Positions 18,977 to 27,640 of a stretch of DNA of 64,000 bases are shown piece by piece. Under the pieces are notes generated by a model. That model saw only the letters and a list, made by a program, of their open reading frames with translations. It did no database searches and was not told the origin of the DNA. A program made the position numbers and the translations under genes. The stretch's first letter is position 1. Every line of letters starts with the position of its first letter. The stretch is from Mycobacterium sp. ITM-2016-00317 (lineage in GTDB: Bacteria > Actinomycetota > Actinomycetes > Mycobacteriales > Mycobacteriaceae), in NCBI RefSeq assembly GCF_002968295.1, contig NZ_CP134399.1, positions 1,364,001-1,428,000 of the forward strand. Direction: 5' to 3'.

Positions 18977-19281
18977 CACGGCCCGATGACCCGCGCGGCC
19001 GCGGCGTCCTCGGAGACGTCGTAGGCGCGTGCCGAGCCCGACGCGGCGGTGCCCCCTTCCGTGAGACGGCCGCCGACCGCGCCGAGGAAACCGGCCTGCT
19101 GTTGGACCGTCCGGGAAAGCGACGCCAGGAACCGGGCCCCGACGGGTCCGAACATGGGCGCTGCCGCGGCGGCCGCGCCGGCCAGCCGTGCCGCGGCGGT
19201 ATCGAGGTCGGCGGCGTGCGCGGTGCAGGCGGCTCCGTAAGCGCGGAGGGACGCGGTGTCCACGGACAGTGGGGCGGGCAT
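18973..19281 (-). CDS. EspC/WXG-like type VII secretion substrate
   Basis: 102 residues, Ala-rich and helical, starting [21 protein letters not shown]. Near the C-terminus AYDVSEDAA fits the YxxxD/E general type VII secretion motif. Size and pattern match the EspC/DUF2580 group. It is coupled to the NlpC/P60 gene by a stop/start overlap, so the two may be exported as a helical pair. No ESX core genes occur in this window, so the secretion machine must be elsewhere. Confidence 0.72.
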   Translation of the reverse strand: MPAPLSVDTASLRAYGAACTAHAADLDTAAARLAGAAAAAAPMFGPVGARFLASLSRTVQQQAGFLGAVGGRLTEGGTAASGSARAYDVSEDAAAARVIGPW

Positions 19282-19332
19282 ATGGATAGGACGCCGGGAA
19301 CGGCTGCCCGGTTCCCGTTAAGGTCTGGTCCC

Positions 19333-19956
19333 ATGGATGTGCGCGTGGTGGATCACCCGCTGGCCGCGGCGCGGCTCACGACCCTGCGCGACGAGCGCAC
19401 CGACAACGCAGGCTTCCGCGCCGCGCTGCGCGACCTCACGCTGATGCTGGTCTACGAGGCCACCCGGGACCTCGAGGTCGACGTCGTGCCGGTGCGCACC
19501 CCGGTGTGTGAGACCGCGGGGACGCGGTTGGCCTCTCCGCCGCTGCTGGTCCCGGTGCTGCGCGCCGGTCTCGGCATGGTCGATCAGGCGCATGCGCTGA
19601 TCCCGGAGGCGCGGGTCGGCTTCGTCGGGGTCGCCCGCAACGAGGAGACCCACCAGCCCACGCCCTACCTGGAGTCGCTGCCCGAGGACCTCAGTCACCA
19701 ACCGGTGATCGTGCTGGACCCGATGCTGGCCACCGGCGGTTCGATGGCGCACACGCTGGAGCTGCTGTACGCCCGCGATGCCGTGGACGTCACCGCGATC
19801 TGTGTCGTCGTGGCCCCGGAGGGCCTCAAGGCACTCGAAAAGGTCGCCCCGCGCCTGAAACTGTTCACCGCCACGATCGACTCCGGCCTCAACGACATCG
19901 CCTACATCGTTCCCGGTCTGGGCGACGCGGGGGACCGCCAGTTCGGGCCGCGCTGA
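19333..19956 (+). CDS. upp: Uracil phosphoribosyltransferase
   Basis: 207 residues. Makes UMP from uracil and PRPP, completing salvage with cdd and deoA. It has the PRPP loop [10 protein letters not shown] and the uracil-binding tail [15 protein letters not shown]. Start ATG 19333 ([20 protein letters not shown]) matches the family. Divergent from the EspC-like gene. Confidence 0.96.
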   Translation: MDVRVVDHPLAAARLTTLRDERTDNAGFRAALRDLTLMLVYEATRDLEVDVVPVRTPVCETAGTRLASPPLLVPVLRAGLGMVDQAHALIPEARVGFVGVARNEETHQPTPYLESLPEDLSHQPVIVLDPMLATGGSMAHTLELLYARDAVDVTAICVVVAPEGLKALEKVAPRLKLFTATIDSGLNDIAYIVPGLGDAGDRQFGPR

Positions 19957-19966
19957 CCGACCCGGG

Positions 19967-20413
19967 TCACAGGGCGCACAGCGCCGCGCGCAGCCGGCCG
20001 TCGAGGTCGCCGTCGCCGAACTGGTAGAGCGGGCCGCCCCCGTCGGACAGCACCCGCCGGATCCGTGCCATCCCTTTGGCCTGCACCGGCCGTGGTGAAC
20101 GCAGTCGGTCGACGATCAGCTCGACGGCGTCGCCGGCCAGGCGAATATTGCTACGGTGCAGAGGGATTCGTCCGGTCCGCCACGCGCTTGCGTCATGGGC
20201 GTCGGCGGCCACCCGCTGGAGTGAGCCCGCGATGCGCTGCCGCTCCCGCCGGGATTCCAGGCGCCGGGCATGGGCTGCCAGAGGCGTGCCGGGTTTGCCG
20301 GTGAAGCCCAGAGCCAGCTGCTCATCCAATCGGCCGGCGAATGTCCATGCGGTGAGGCGTGCGGTCAACGAGCGGGAATCGGGGTCTCGGAGGGTGAAGG
20401 GGGCGTCGAGCAT
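19967..20413 (-). CDS. Conserved hypothetical protein
   Basis: 148 residues, basic and without membrane segments or signal peptide. I do not recognise a domain. Start ATG 20413 has AGGAAAGGAAG just upstream. Its first 49 bp overlap the 3' end of the lipoprotein gene upstream on the same strand, so the two are probably co-transcribed. The large same-strand overlap is unusual and may mean that the lipoprotein C-terminus is extended by an undetected indel. Confidence 0.55.
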   Translation of the reverse strand: MLDAPFTLRDPDSRSLTARLTAWTFAGRLDEQLALGFTGKPGTPLAAHARRLESRRERQRIAGSLQRVAADAHDASAWRTGRIPLHRSNIRLAGDAVELIVDRLRSPRPVQAKGMARIRRVLSDGGGPLYQFGDGDLDGRLRAALCAL

Positions 20414-21573
20414 GATTCTTCCTTTCCTGAAAGGCTCTGGGGGGTGGTGCACGTCGCATTCCCGACAGCGAACGCCAGCACCTGGGTGACCTGGTCGGCG
20501 GCGAAGTCGTCGTCGCTGACGGCCACGACGGTCGGGCGGCCGTCGGGTAGTGCGGGCCCGAGGGTCATCCCCTCGAGGTTGGCCACCGGCCCGAGGTGGG
20601 GGGTGGCGGCGAGATCGGCGAGCAGGGTCTTGCTCATCGACGACACCGGACGGCCGTCGAGGGCGGGCACATCCATGATGTCCTGCGCGTCGCCGATCTC
20701 CGCGTGGTAGATCCGTGCCGAGGTACGGGAGCCACGTCCCCGTTCGAGGATCAGGAAGTTGGAGTCGTCCAGCGCCAGGAGATCGGACAGCCCGTTGTCG
20801 CCGCCACTTCCCGAGGTGACCGGGTCCAGTGCGTAGGCGTACTGCGCAGTGGGTTCGAGAGTGTCGGGATCGAACCGGGTGATCCGGGTCAGCGCACCAC
20901 GCACCGGCGTCGGGCGCGGCCCGTCCTCGAACAGCGGACCCTCCATAGCCGCGAACAAGGAGTCTCCGCTGGGCGTCAGGGACAGGCCCTCCAGCGCGAG
21001 ATTCTGGCGTGGGCCGTGGTCATCGGCCGACATGAGCAGGTTGGTCGGCATCGTGAACTCGCCGAGTCCGCTCCCGTCGAAGTCGACGATCCGCACCGAC
21101 GGGTCCTGTAGGACACTCGAATTCGGTTCATCGACGAGTCTCTGCCCCTCGCCGGCCCAGTAGATCCGTTGACGGCGGCTGTCGACGGCGATCCCCTCGG
21201 GGTCCGGCGGCACGAACGAGGCGCGGGTATCGGTGCTCGCCGCGTGGAACTCGGTCCGCCGGGCAGGGGACAGCGGGCGGGAATCGAGGAACTCCACGGA
21301 TTGAATACCGTTGGCCTGCAGTTCGATTCGGGATACATAAAACCGGGTCGGCCCGTTTCCCAGCTGGTCGTCGGTGACGAGGTAGTACACGTCGCCGACC
21401 GGGTCGTAACTGATGCCGGACAACCCGCCGATCACCGAGGTGCCGACGGTCGACAGATGCGGAACCTGTGACTGTCCCAGATACGTCAGGGCGGCGGGGG
21501 TGGTGTGGGTCGACGTGCAGCCGGCGGCCGCGACGGACGCGGCCAGCAGCGTGACGCAGAGGTGACGCTTCAT
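20365..21573 (-). CDS. Lipoprotein with esterase-like/phytase-like beta-propeller domain
   Basis: 402 residues. The N-terminus MKRHLCVTLLAASVAAAGCTS is a lipoprotein signal with lipobox AAGC, so the protein should be anchored outside the membrane. The body (GGLSGISYDPVGDVYYLVTDD, DPEGIAVD, LEGLSLTPSGDSLFAAMEG, NLEGMTLGP) matches the esterase-like activity of phytase family. The phosphate-ester role is inferred from the family name only. An 8-bp-arm palindrome (21573-21592) touches the start codon. Confidence 0.78.
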   Translation of the reverse strand: MKRHLCVTLLAASVAAAGCTSTHTTPAALTYLGQSQVPHLSTVGTSVIGGLSGISYDPVGDVYYLVTDDQLGNGPTRFYVSRIELQANGIQSVEFLDSRPLSPARRTEFHAASTDTRASFVPPDPEGIAVDSRRQRIYWAGEGQRLVDEPNSSVLQDPSVRIVDFDGSGLGEFTMPTNLLMSADDHGPRQNLALEGLSLTPSGDSLFAAMEGPLFEDGPRPTPVRGALTRITRFDPDTLEPTAQYAYALDPVTSGSGGDNGLSDLLALDDSNFLILERGRGSRTSARIYHAEIGDAQDIMDVPALDGRPVSSMSKTLLADLAATPHLGPVANLEGMTLGPALPDGRPTVVAVSDDDFAADQVTQVLAFAVGNATCTTPQSLSGKEESCSTPPSPSETPIPAR

Positions 21574-21889
21574 GCCGTCACCGTTGACGGCAGATAGTTG
21601 TGGCGCATTGTCTGTCCTTTGATCTGGAATGCTCCGGAGGGGTGAATGGGTCGGGCCGGGAACCGAGTGACGGTGTGACCCGGCGGCCTGTCCGGAGCGG
21701 GCCGCGTTAACACAGTGAATCGCACCGTGCATTGCGGAGAGAAGGCAGGACTTTTCCTAGGAGGATGACAACCACCCTGAGAGGGTTGGATTCTCGCCAC
21801 GGAGCACGGTACAGCGGCCCTCGGAACTCGGCTCGGGTTCGCCGAATTTGGTTGTAGCCAAAGGATACCGCCGGGCATACACTCAGGGG
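21574..21889. other. Intergenic region upstream of the lipoprotein and XRE regulator
   Basis: 316 bp without a convincing gene. It holds the palindrome TGCCGTCA-CCGT-TGACGGCA at the lipoprotein start, and TACACT at 21878-21883, six bases before the XRE GTG, which would fit a leaderless mRNA. No terminator-like repeat from the two families is present. Confidence 0.4.
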
Positions 21890-22705
21890 GTGTCCAAGAA
21901 GAACCATCCGCTCGCGGAGTTCTTGCGCACCCACCGGAACAAGCTCCAGCCCGCCGATGTCGGGATACCAGCCGGTGGTCGTCGCCGCGTCGCCGGCCTT
22001 CGACGCGAAGAGGTGGCCGGGCTGGCGGGGATCAGCACCGACTACTACCACCGGATCGAACAAGGCAGGGAGCGGCCGTCGGATCAGGTGCTCGACGCGA
22101 TCGCGCGGACTCTGCGGCTGAGCCCGGACGCGGCCGAGTACCTGAGAAATCTGGTGACGAACCATATTCCGCGCCAGAACCTCGCGAGGCCGCAGCGGCT
22201 GTTGAACCCGGCGCTGCAGGTCCTGATCGACGGCTGGCCCGTCTCGCCCGCACACGTTCACGACGTCAGCGTCAGCGTGGTGATGGCCAATCCGACCGCG
22301 GCGGCGTTGTCTCCGAGTTTTGCGACCGGTGGTAATCCGTTGCGCAGCCTCTTTCTCGACGAGCAGATGCGCGAGTTCTACCGCAACTGGGACGGGTTGA
22401 CCGCGTGGGCGGTCCGCTGGCTGCGCGACTTCGTCGGGCGCCACCCGGATCCGAAGCTGCACGCGCTGATCGACGAATTGCACAGCCGAAGTGCACGGTT
22501 CGGCTCACTGTGGGGCACCTACGACGTCCGCGGACACAGCCGCGGTCTGCTGTTGATCGATCACCCGGTAGTGGGACCGCTCGACCTGCATTTCCAGCAT
22601 CTGAACCTGCGCGGAAGCGAGTACACCATGGTCACCTACTGGGCGGAACCGCAGTCCCCGTCCGACCGCGCACTGCGCCGGCTGGCGGAGATCCAGGGTT
22701 TCTGA
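21890..22705 (+). CDS. XRE-family regulator, MmyB-like ligand domain
   Basis: About 271 residues. The N-terminal HTH has RRREEVAGLAGISTDYYHRIEQGRERPSDQVL-type sequence (residues ~35-75). The C-terminal half (~100-270) is the MmyB-like domain with MREFYRNWDGLTAWAVRWLRDFVG and YWAEPQSPSDRALRRL. It is followed by a P450 after a short gap and probably controls it. I use GTG 21890 (VSKKNHPLAEFLRTHR); the ATG at 21848 adds 14 unusual residues. Confidence 0.85.
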   Translation: MSKKNHPLAEFLRTHRNKLQPADVGIPAGGRRRVAGLRREEVAGLAGISTDYYHRIEQGRERPSDQVLDAIARTLRLSPDAAEYLRNLVTNHIPRQNLARPQRLLNPALQVLIDGWPVSPAHVHDVSVSVVMANPTAAALSPSFATGGNPLRSLFLDEQMREFYRNWDGLTAWAVRWLRDFVGRHPDPKLHALIDELHSRSARFGSLWGTYDVRGHSRGLLLIDHPVVGPLDLHFQHLNLRGSEYTMVTYWAEPQSPSDRALRRLAEIQGF

Positions 22706-22720
22706 TCGGTGGCCTGTCGC

Positions 22721-22746
22721 ATACTAGGAGAATTCCGGACTGGGTA
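22721..22746. promoter_or_regulatory. Candidate operator upstream of the first P450
   Basis: A 26-bp segment beginning ATACTAGGAGAATTCC between the XRE gene and the P450. 20 of 26 bases recur at 25476-25501, at the same place before the second P450. Conservation between duplicated units suggests a regulator site or promoter. Confidence 0.4.
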
Positions 22747-22806
22747 AGGTCCTGCGACGCCGTCACGATGAAGCATGCACTCGACCGATGACGGGACCGC
22801 GGGACA

Positions 22807-23994
22807 ATGCTGAGGCTGGGACCCTCGTTCATCCAAAACCCCCATCCGGCTTACGATCTGCTGCGTCGGCAGGGCGCCGCGCACCAGATCGAGATGGCGG
22901 GAGGTGTGCCGGTATGGCTGATCACCCGTTATGCGGAGGCCAGGAGTCTGCTCGCCGATCCACGACTGTGCAAGGACGGCGCCACCGCAAGCGCCCTCTA
23001 CCCGGCCGGCACCGACGTATCGGTCGCGGTGTGGGGCGACAACATGCTCTTCCGGGATCCACCCGACCACACGAGGCTGAGGCGGTTCGTCACCGCGGCG
23101 TTCACCGCGCACTCCGTCGAGAAGCTACGGTCCACGGTCGCGGCGATCGTAGATGAATTGCTCGCTGCGGTGGCCGCGTCGGCGCCTGGGCCCGTGGATC
23201 TGATGCAGGCGCTGGCCCGGCCGCTACCGATCAGGGTGCTCGATGAGCTGCTCGGGGTTCCGCCGGACCATCGGGACCGGTTCTACTTCCTCGCAGCGCT
23301 CATGTTCACCAGTGCTGACGCTGCTGAGTTGACCTGTGCACAGGGACAACTGACGCAACTGCTGAGGATGATGATGGCAGTCAAGCGTGACCAACCGGCC
23401 GATGACCTGCTGAGTGGGCTGATCCACCTCCGGGAGAACGGCGATCGGCTCAGCGAAGAAGAGCTGCTGGGGACCGCGTGCCTGTTGATCGTCGCCGGTT
23501 ACGAGACGACTGCGAACCTGATCGGCAACGGTGTGTTGGCGCTGCTGACCCACGAGGCGCAATTGCACGCGCTCCGCGCCGACCGGTCACTGCTGCCCGC
23601 TACGGTCGAGGAGGCTCTGCGTTACGACAGTCCCGTGAACGCCGCGAGTGTCCGTTTCACCAATGCCCCGATCCAGCTGGGCGAGGTGACGATTCCTGCC
23701 GGGCATCTGGTCTTGATCGCGCTGCAGTCGGCCAATCGTGACGTCGCACAGTTCGCCGGCCCGCACCGGTTCGACCTGTCCCGCACCGGCAATCGTCACC
23801 TCGCCTTCGGTCATGGTGCGCACTACTGCCTCGGAGCGCCGCTGGCCCGAATGCAAGCCGAGATCGCCTTCGACGGGCTGCTGTCACGATTCGACCGCAT
23901 CGAACTGGCCCGGTCCGAACCCCTGCGGTACCGGCCGAGCACCCTGCTGCGGGGTCTGCACACACTGCCTGTTCTGCTCGGACGCTCCGACTGA
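22807..23994 (+). CDS. Cytochrome P450 (copy 1)
   Basis: 395 residues. I-helix AGYETT, K-helix EEALR and the haem loop FGHGAHYCLG (Cys near 341) are all intact, so it should be an active monooxygenase. No ferredoxin or reductase gene is adjacent. It is a close paralog of the P450 at 25579; both begin with the same FIQNPHPxYDxLRRQG stretch. It is downstream of the XRE regulator as a unit. The substrate is unknown. Confidence 0.93.
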   Translation: MLRLGPSFIQNPHPAYDLLRRQGAAHQIEMAGGVPVWLITRYAEARSLLADPRLCKDGATASALYPAGTDVSVAVWGDNMLFRDPPDHTRLRRFVTAAFTAHSVEKLRSTVAAIVDELLAAVAASAPGPVDLMQALARPLPIRVLDELLGVPPDHRDRFYFLAALMFTSADAAELTCAQGQLTQLLRMMMAVKRDQPADDLLSGLIHLRENGDRLSEEELLGTACLLIVAGYETTANLIGNGVLALLTHEAQLHALRADRSLLPATVEEALRYDSPVNAASVRFTNAPIQLGEVTIPAGHLVLIALQSANRDVAQFAGPHRFDLSRTGNRHLAFGHGAHYCLGAPLARMQAEIAFDGLLSRFDRIELARSEPLRYRPSTLLRGLHTLPVLLGRSD

Positions 23995-24005
23995 GTGCCG
24001 TGGTG

Positions 24006-24125
24006 TCAGAGCAGTTCCATCACGACGACGAGCAGTGCGGCCGTGAGAATGACCGTACGCACCACGGAAACGACTGTACCTCTGTAGAACTCGGAAGTCC
24101 GGTCATGTTCCGGATGCATGAACAC
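24006..24125 (-). CDS. Possible small single-pass membrane protein
   Basis: 39 codons from GTG 24125 (or 37 from ATG 24119) encode a charged N-terminus, MHPEHDRTSEFYRG, then one hydrophobic segment, VILTAALLVVVMELL, then a stop. It lies in an otherwise empty gap between a P450 and the creatininase and has the same strand as the latter. There is no strong RBS. It may be chance; presented as a candidate only. Confidence 0.28.
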   Translation of the reverse strand: MFMHPEHDRTSEFYRGTVVSVVRTVILTAALLVVVMELL

Positions 24126-24206
24126 ATCGTCACCGGCGCGGGGGAGTCCATCCAGGCAGCGTCGTCACCACCGTCGTGCGACTGCGGGAAGCGTTCATGC
24201 TGGGCC

Positions 24207-24938
24207 TCACTGCAGGGGTTCGGTTTCGTCGCGGGCCCGGCGCAGTAGCGCGACGACGCCGTCGACGATCGCGTCGAAGAGCAGTGCGCCCGAATCCGCG
24301 CTGGCCGAGGTGGGGGAGCCCACCACTCCGCTGCGCGTCACGTCGGGCATCGCGTAGGTCAGCACGCGGGTGGAGGTGCGGTCCTCCTCGTCGACTGCAC
24401 GGTCGAGGGAGACCAGCCCGGCGTCGAGGTGAAGCAGCATCGACGTCTCGGCGGCGTTGGCGTGCGGGTCGTCCGCGTCGCCGAAGTATCCTGCGCGGGC
24501 CTGCGGCGTGATGTCGTACAGCGACGCAAAACGCGTGTGCAAAGAAGGGATCTCGTGTCGGAGGGTGAGAAGCGCACTCTTCGTGGGTGGGCCGTTGGTG
24601 GCGTGGGCGTTGATCACCACCATCTTGCGGAAACCGGAGCTGAACACCCACCGCCCGATGTCGGTGACGAGCGCGGTCAGCGTCGAGACCGACAGTGACA
24701 GCGTCCCCGGCCAACGGGCCGTATGCCCGAGGGAACACCCGTATGCCAACGCGGGCAGCCCGACGTTACCGGTCCGGGCGACCGCGGCCTCGACCGCAGC
24801 GGTGGCGAGAAGGGTGTCCGTGCCAGTGGGCAGATGGGACCCGTGCTGTTCGACCGCGCCCATCGGCAGCACCGCCACGGCGCCCGAACGTGCGGCGTCG
24901 GCCACCTCATCTCGACTCAAATCGCTCCAGTTGGGCAT
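24207..24938 (-). CDS. Creatininase-family amidohydrolase
   Basis: 243 residues. Metal-site motifs of creatininases are visible: PMGAVEQHGSHLPTGTD, then HATNGPP and DPHANAAETSMLL. The family hydrolyses cyclic amides (creatinine) and includes the mycofactocin-maturation enzyme MftE, but no other mycofactocin genes are present. A 62-bp element at 24986-25047 lies about 50 bp upstream and recurs before the secreted hydrolase at 27590, suggesting shared control. Confidence 0.85.
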   Translation of the reverse strand: MPNWSDLSRDEVADAARSGAVAVLPMGAVEQHGSHLPTGTDTLLATAAVEAAVARTGNVGLPALAYGCSLGHTARWPGTLSLSVSTLTALVTDIGRWVFSSGFRKMVVINAHATNGPPTKSALLTLRHEIPSLHTRFASLYDITPQARAGYFGDADDPHANAAETSMLLHLDAGLVSLDRAVDEEDRTSTRVLTYAMPDVTRSGVVGSPTSASADSGALLFDAIVDGVVALLRRARDETEPLQ

Positions 24939-24985
24939 GGCCGCGGATTGTCCCTCCTACGACCGGTCATCGTCGGTCGCGACCT

Positions 24986-25047
24986 AGAAGTTATGTCCCC
25001 GAAGGGGATCGAACCAGGCCTGCCATCAAACTATGGTCACGTTGCAC
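24986..25047 (-). promoter_or_regulatory. 62-bp promoter-like element, copy 1 (creatininase)
   Basis: Read on the minus strand it carries TGACCATAGTTTGATGGCA, with the inverted repeat CCAT-N6-ATGG. It matches the element at 27641-27702 at 53 of 62 positions. Both copies end about 50 bp before a minus-strand start codon, and both downstream leaders contain GGACAATC near the start. TTGACC in copy 2 could be a -35 overlapped by an operator. Confidence 0.5.
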
Positions 25048-25077
25048 GGGACTCCGCCGTGAAGAAGACTCCGCCGT

Positions 25078-25456
25078 GAAGAAGTGGCCGACTTGGCGGG
25101 GATGAGCGCCGACTACTACCACCGCATCGAGCAGGGCCGGGAACGGCCGTCCGACCAGGTCCTCGATGACCAGATGCGTGAGTTCTACCGCGACTGGGAG
25201 AGTATGACGGCGTGGGCGGGTCCGGTGGCTGCGCGATTTCGCCGGAGAACAGCAGAACCCGGAGCTCGACGCGGTGATCGACGAATTACGCACCTGCAGT
25301 GTTCTTTTCGATCAGCTGTGGGTCCACCACGACGTCGTGAAGCACGGCGGCGGTCTGCTTCTGGTCAGCGACCACATCATGTCCACCTACTGGGCCGACC
25401 CGGGCTCGCCGTCGGAGCGCGCATTGCGCAGGTTGACGGTCTGCGAGGTGTCTTGA
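25078..25456 (+). pseudogene. Decayed XRE/MmyB-type regulator (paralog of 21890-22705)
   Basis: The remnant reads EEVADLAGMSADYYHRIEQGRERPSDQVLD, then jumps directly to DQMREFYRDWESMTAW, losing about 88 residues of the functional paralog. It next shifts by +1 near 25217 into VRWLRDFAGEQQNPELDAVIDE and ends TYWADPGSPSERALRRL. The N-terminal ~45 residues are also missing, and a 17-bp tandem repeat (25051-25067, 25068-25084) lies at the broken end. It precedes the second P450, mirroring the intact pair. Confidence 0.82.
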
Positions 25457-25475
25457 ACCGATCCTGGGTGTCCGT

Positions 25476-25501
25476 CTACTAGGTGAAGTTCAGCCTGGGT
25501 A
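25476..25501. promoter_or_regulatory. Candidate operator upstream of the second P450
   Basis: Beginning CTACTAGGTGAAGTTC, it matches 20 of 26 bases with 22721-22746. It survives although the adjacent regulator is dead, so the intact XRE protein at 21890 may act on both promoters. Confidence 0.4.
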
Positions 25502-25578
25502 TCCCCGCGGCGTGTCGGCACGCTGGAGCGCAACAGCCATCGGCACAGCCGCTTCACCGACGACGGGACCGAGAAACG

Positions 25579-26823
25579 ATGTTGAAGCTGGGAGCTTCGT
25601 TCATCCAGAATCCGCACCCCACCTATGACATGTTGCGCAGGCAGGGCCCTGCCCACCAGGTCGAGGTGTGGGGCGGGGTGCGGGTGTGGCTGGTCACCCG
25701 GTACGCGGAAGCTCGGCTTCTGCTGGCGGATTCGCGGCTTCGTAAGGACGGCGGCATCGCGAGCGGGCTGTTCCCCGCAGGCACCGACGGTTCCATCGGT
25801 TCGGTGCTGGGCGACAACATGCTGTTCCGCGACCCACCCGATCACACCCGGCTGCGCCGGTTCGTCACCTCGGCGTTCACCGCGCATTCCGTTCGGCGCC
25901 TGCGGCCCGCGATCGTCGGGATCGCCGACGAGCTGCTCGACGTGATGGCCGAGAAGGCGCCCGGGCAGCTGGATCTGATGCAGTCGCTGGCGCAGCCGCT
26001 GCCGATCCGGGTGATCGGCGAACTGCTCGGCGTGCCGCCCGGCGAGCACGACCGGTTCTCCTCGCTGGCCATGCCGATCTTCACCAGCACCGACCCCGAC
26101 GAGTTGGCGTTCGTCCAGCGGGAATTGACACATCTGCTCCGTGGGATGTTGGCGGCCAAGCGCGAACAGCCGGCTGACGACGTGCTCGGACATCTGGTCC
26201 ACCTGCGTGACGACGGGGATCAGCTGACTGAAAAGGAATTGCTGGGCACCGCGTTCCTGTTGATCGTCGCCGGTTACGAGACCACTGTGAACCTGATCGG
26301 CAACGGAATGCTGGCGCTGCTGCGCAACCCGATGCAGATGCGTGCACTGCGCCGCGACCGGTCGCTGCTGCCCGCGGCGGTGGACGAGGCGCTGCGGTTC
26401 GAAAGTCCGCTGAACACCGCGACGGTCCGGTTCACCTGCGCACCGGTCACCGTGGGTGAGGTCGAGATACCCGCCGGTCAGCTGGTGCTGATCGGGTTGC
26501 AGTCGGCCAACCGCGACATGATCCAGTTTCCCGGAGCCAACCGCTTCGACATCTTCCGCCCCGTGAACCGGCACCTCGCGTTCGGCCACGGGGTACACCA
26601 CTGCATCGGGGCTCCGCTGGCCCGGATGGAAGGCGAGATCGCCGTCGACCGGTTGTTGTCCCGGTTCGAGGCCATCGAACTGGTCGATACCGAGCCGCTG
26701 CGGTACCGGCCGAGCACGTTGATGCGGGGCCTGGAACGGCTCCCGGTCCGGGTGGGGTCACCGAGCACGGTCGCGCACTCCGACGAGCGTGTCGTCTCGG
26801 TCGTCGCATCCGATCAGAGTTGA
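25579..26823 (+). CDS. Cytochrome P450 (copy 2)
   Basis: 414 residues from ATG 25579 (MLKLGASFIQNPHPTYDMLRRQG). AGYETT, EALR and FGHGVHHCIGAPLAR are intact, with the haem Cys near residue 343. It is a close paralog of the P450 at 22807 with a longer C-terminal tail. The start at 25483 would add 32 residues not present in copy 1 and overlap the candidate operator. Its stop overlaps the convergent hydrolase gene by 10 nt. Confidence 0.92.
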   Translation: MLKLGASFIQNPHPTYDMLRRQGPAHQVEVWGGVRVWLVTRYAEARLLLADSRLRKDGGIASGLFPAGTDGSIGSVLGDNMLFRDPPDHTRLRRFVTSAFTAHSVRRLRPAIVGIADELLDVMAEKAPGQLDLMQSLAQPLPIRVIGELLGVPPGEHDRFSSLAMPIFTSTDPDELAFVQRELTHLLRGMLAAKREQPADDVLGHLVHLRDDGDQLTEKELLGTAFLLIVAGYETTVNLIGNGMLALLRNPMQMRALRRDRSLLPAAVDEALRFESPLNTATVRFTCAPVTVGEVEIPAGQLVLIGLQSANRDMIQFPGANRFDIFRPVNRHLAFGHGVHHCIGAPLARMEGEIAVDRLLSRFEAIELVDTEPLRYRPSTLMRGLERLPVRVGSPSTVAHSDERVVSVVASDQS

Positions 26824-27590
26824 CCGGATTCCTTGGCGGCGCGGTCGATCACGTCGGCGACGGCGCGCGGGTGAGTGAGGAACAGCACGTGGCTGCCCTC
26901 GACCTCGGTGATCTCGGCGCCGATGCGCTGGGCGGTCTGGCGCAGCATCCTCGGATCGATCGCCTCGTCCTGAGTGGCCACCACCGCCCAGCTCGGCTTG
27001 GTCCGCCACGCGGCCTGCGTGAGCTTCTCCTCGAACGCCGCCATCCGTACGGGCACCTGCGCATCGCGCAGGAACGCCGCTTCCTGGTCGCTGGTGTCGG
27101 CGGCGAAACCGGCCTTGAACTTCTCGTCGTTCAGGAACCCGAAGCCGTCCGGGCCGGTGTCGATGACGAAGTCGGGCGGGGCCGGGTAGTCGGCGTACTG
27201 CTGGCCGGTGGTCTCCCCGGCGTCAGGCGCCAGGCCCGATACATACACCAGGCCGGTCACCTTCGGGTCCACCCCGGCCTCGGTGATGACGCTGCCGCCC
27301 CAGGAGTGGCCGACGAGCACGGTCGGGCCGTCCTGGCGGTCCAGGACGCGTTTGGTCGCGGCGACGTCGTCGGCCAGTGAGGTGAGGGGGTTCTGGACGA
27401 TGGTCACCCGGTAGCCGCGGGCGGTCAGTTCGTCGTGGACCCCGCGCCAGCCGGATCCGTCGGCGAAGGCGCCGTGCACCAGCACGACGTTGCGCACCTC
27501 GGCGGGTTGGGCGTGTGCCGCGCCGCCGGGGGCGAGGACGGCCACCGCCACGGCGGCGGTGACGACGAGGCTGCGGAGTTGGCTGCTCAT
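26814..27590 (-). CDS. Secreted alpha/beta hydrolase
   Basis: 258 residues. A signal peptide (MSSQLRSLVVTAAVAVAVLAPGGAAHAQ, cleavage probably after AHA) precedes the fold. The oxyanion HGAFADGSGW, nucleophile GHSWGG, and base in GSHVLFLTHP are visible, as in the EstA/salicylate-esterase-like group. It probably acts outside the membrane. The ATG at 27590 follows GGAAGGACAATC; the much longer ORF upstream is shadow sequence of the GS gene. It shares a promoter-like element with the creatininase. Confidence 0.85.
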   Translation of the reverse strand: MSSQLRSLVVTAAVAVAVLAPGGAAHAQPAEVRNVVLVHGAFADGSGWRGVHDELTARGYRVTIVQNPLTSLADDVAATKRVLDRQDGPTVLVGHSWGGSVITEAGVDPKVTGLVYVSGLAPDAGETTGQQYADYPAPPDFVIDTGPDGFGFLNDEKFKAGFAADTSDQEAAFLRDAQVPVRMAAFEEKLTQAAWRTKPSWAVVATQDEAIDPRMLRQTAQRIGAEITEVEGSHVLFLTHPRAVADVIDRAAKESGQL

Positions 27591-27640
27591 GATTGTCCTT
27601 CCGGCGGGCTGGGGGATCGGCCTGGGCGGGGCCGTTGGGC

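Noticed and set aside
24986..25020. tRNA 3' end suggested by GGTTCGATCCCC on the minus strand
   Set aside because: No matching acceptor, D or anticodon arms; the same sequence recurs at 27641 as part of the 62-bp promoter-like element.
25078..25456. Counting the XRE remnant with the six single-base frameshifts
   Set aside because: It has large deletions and a +1 shift, so it is a real pseudogene rather than a one-base loss.
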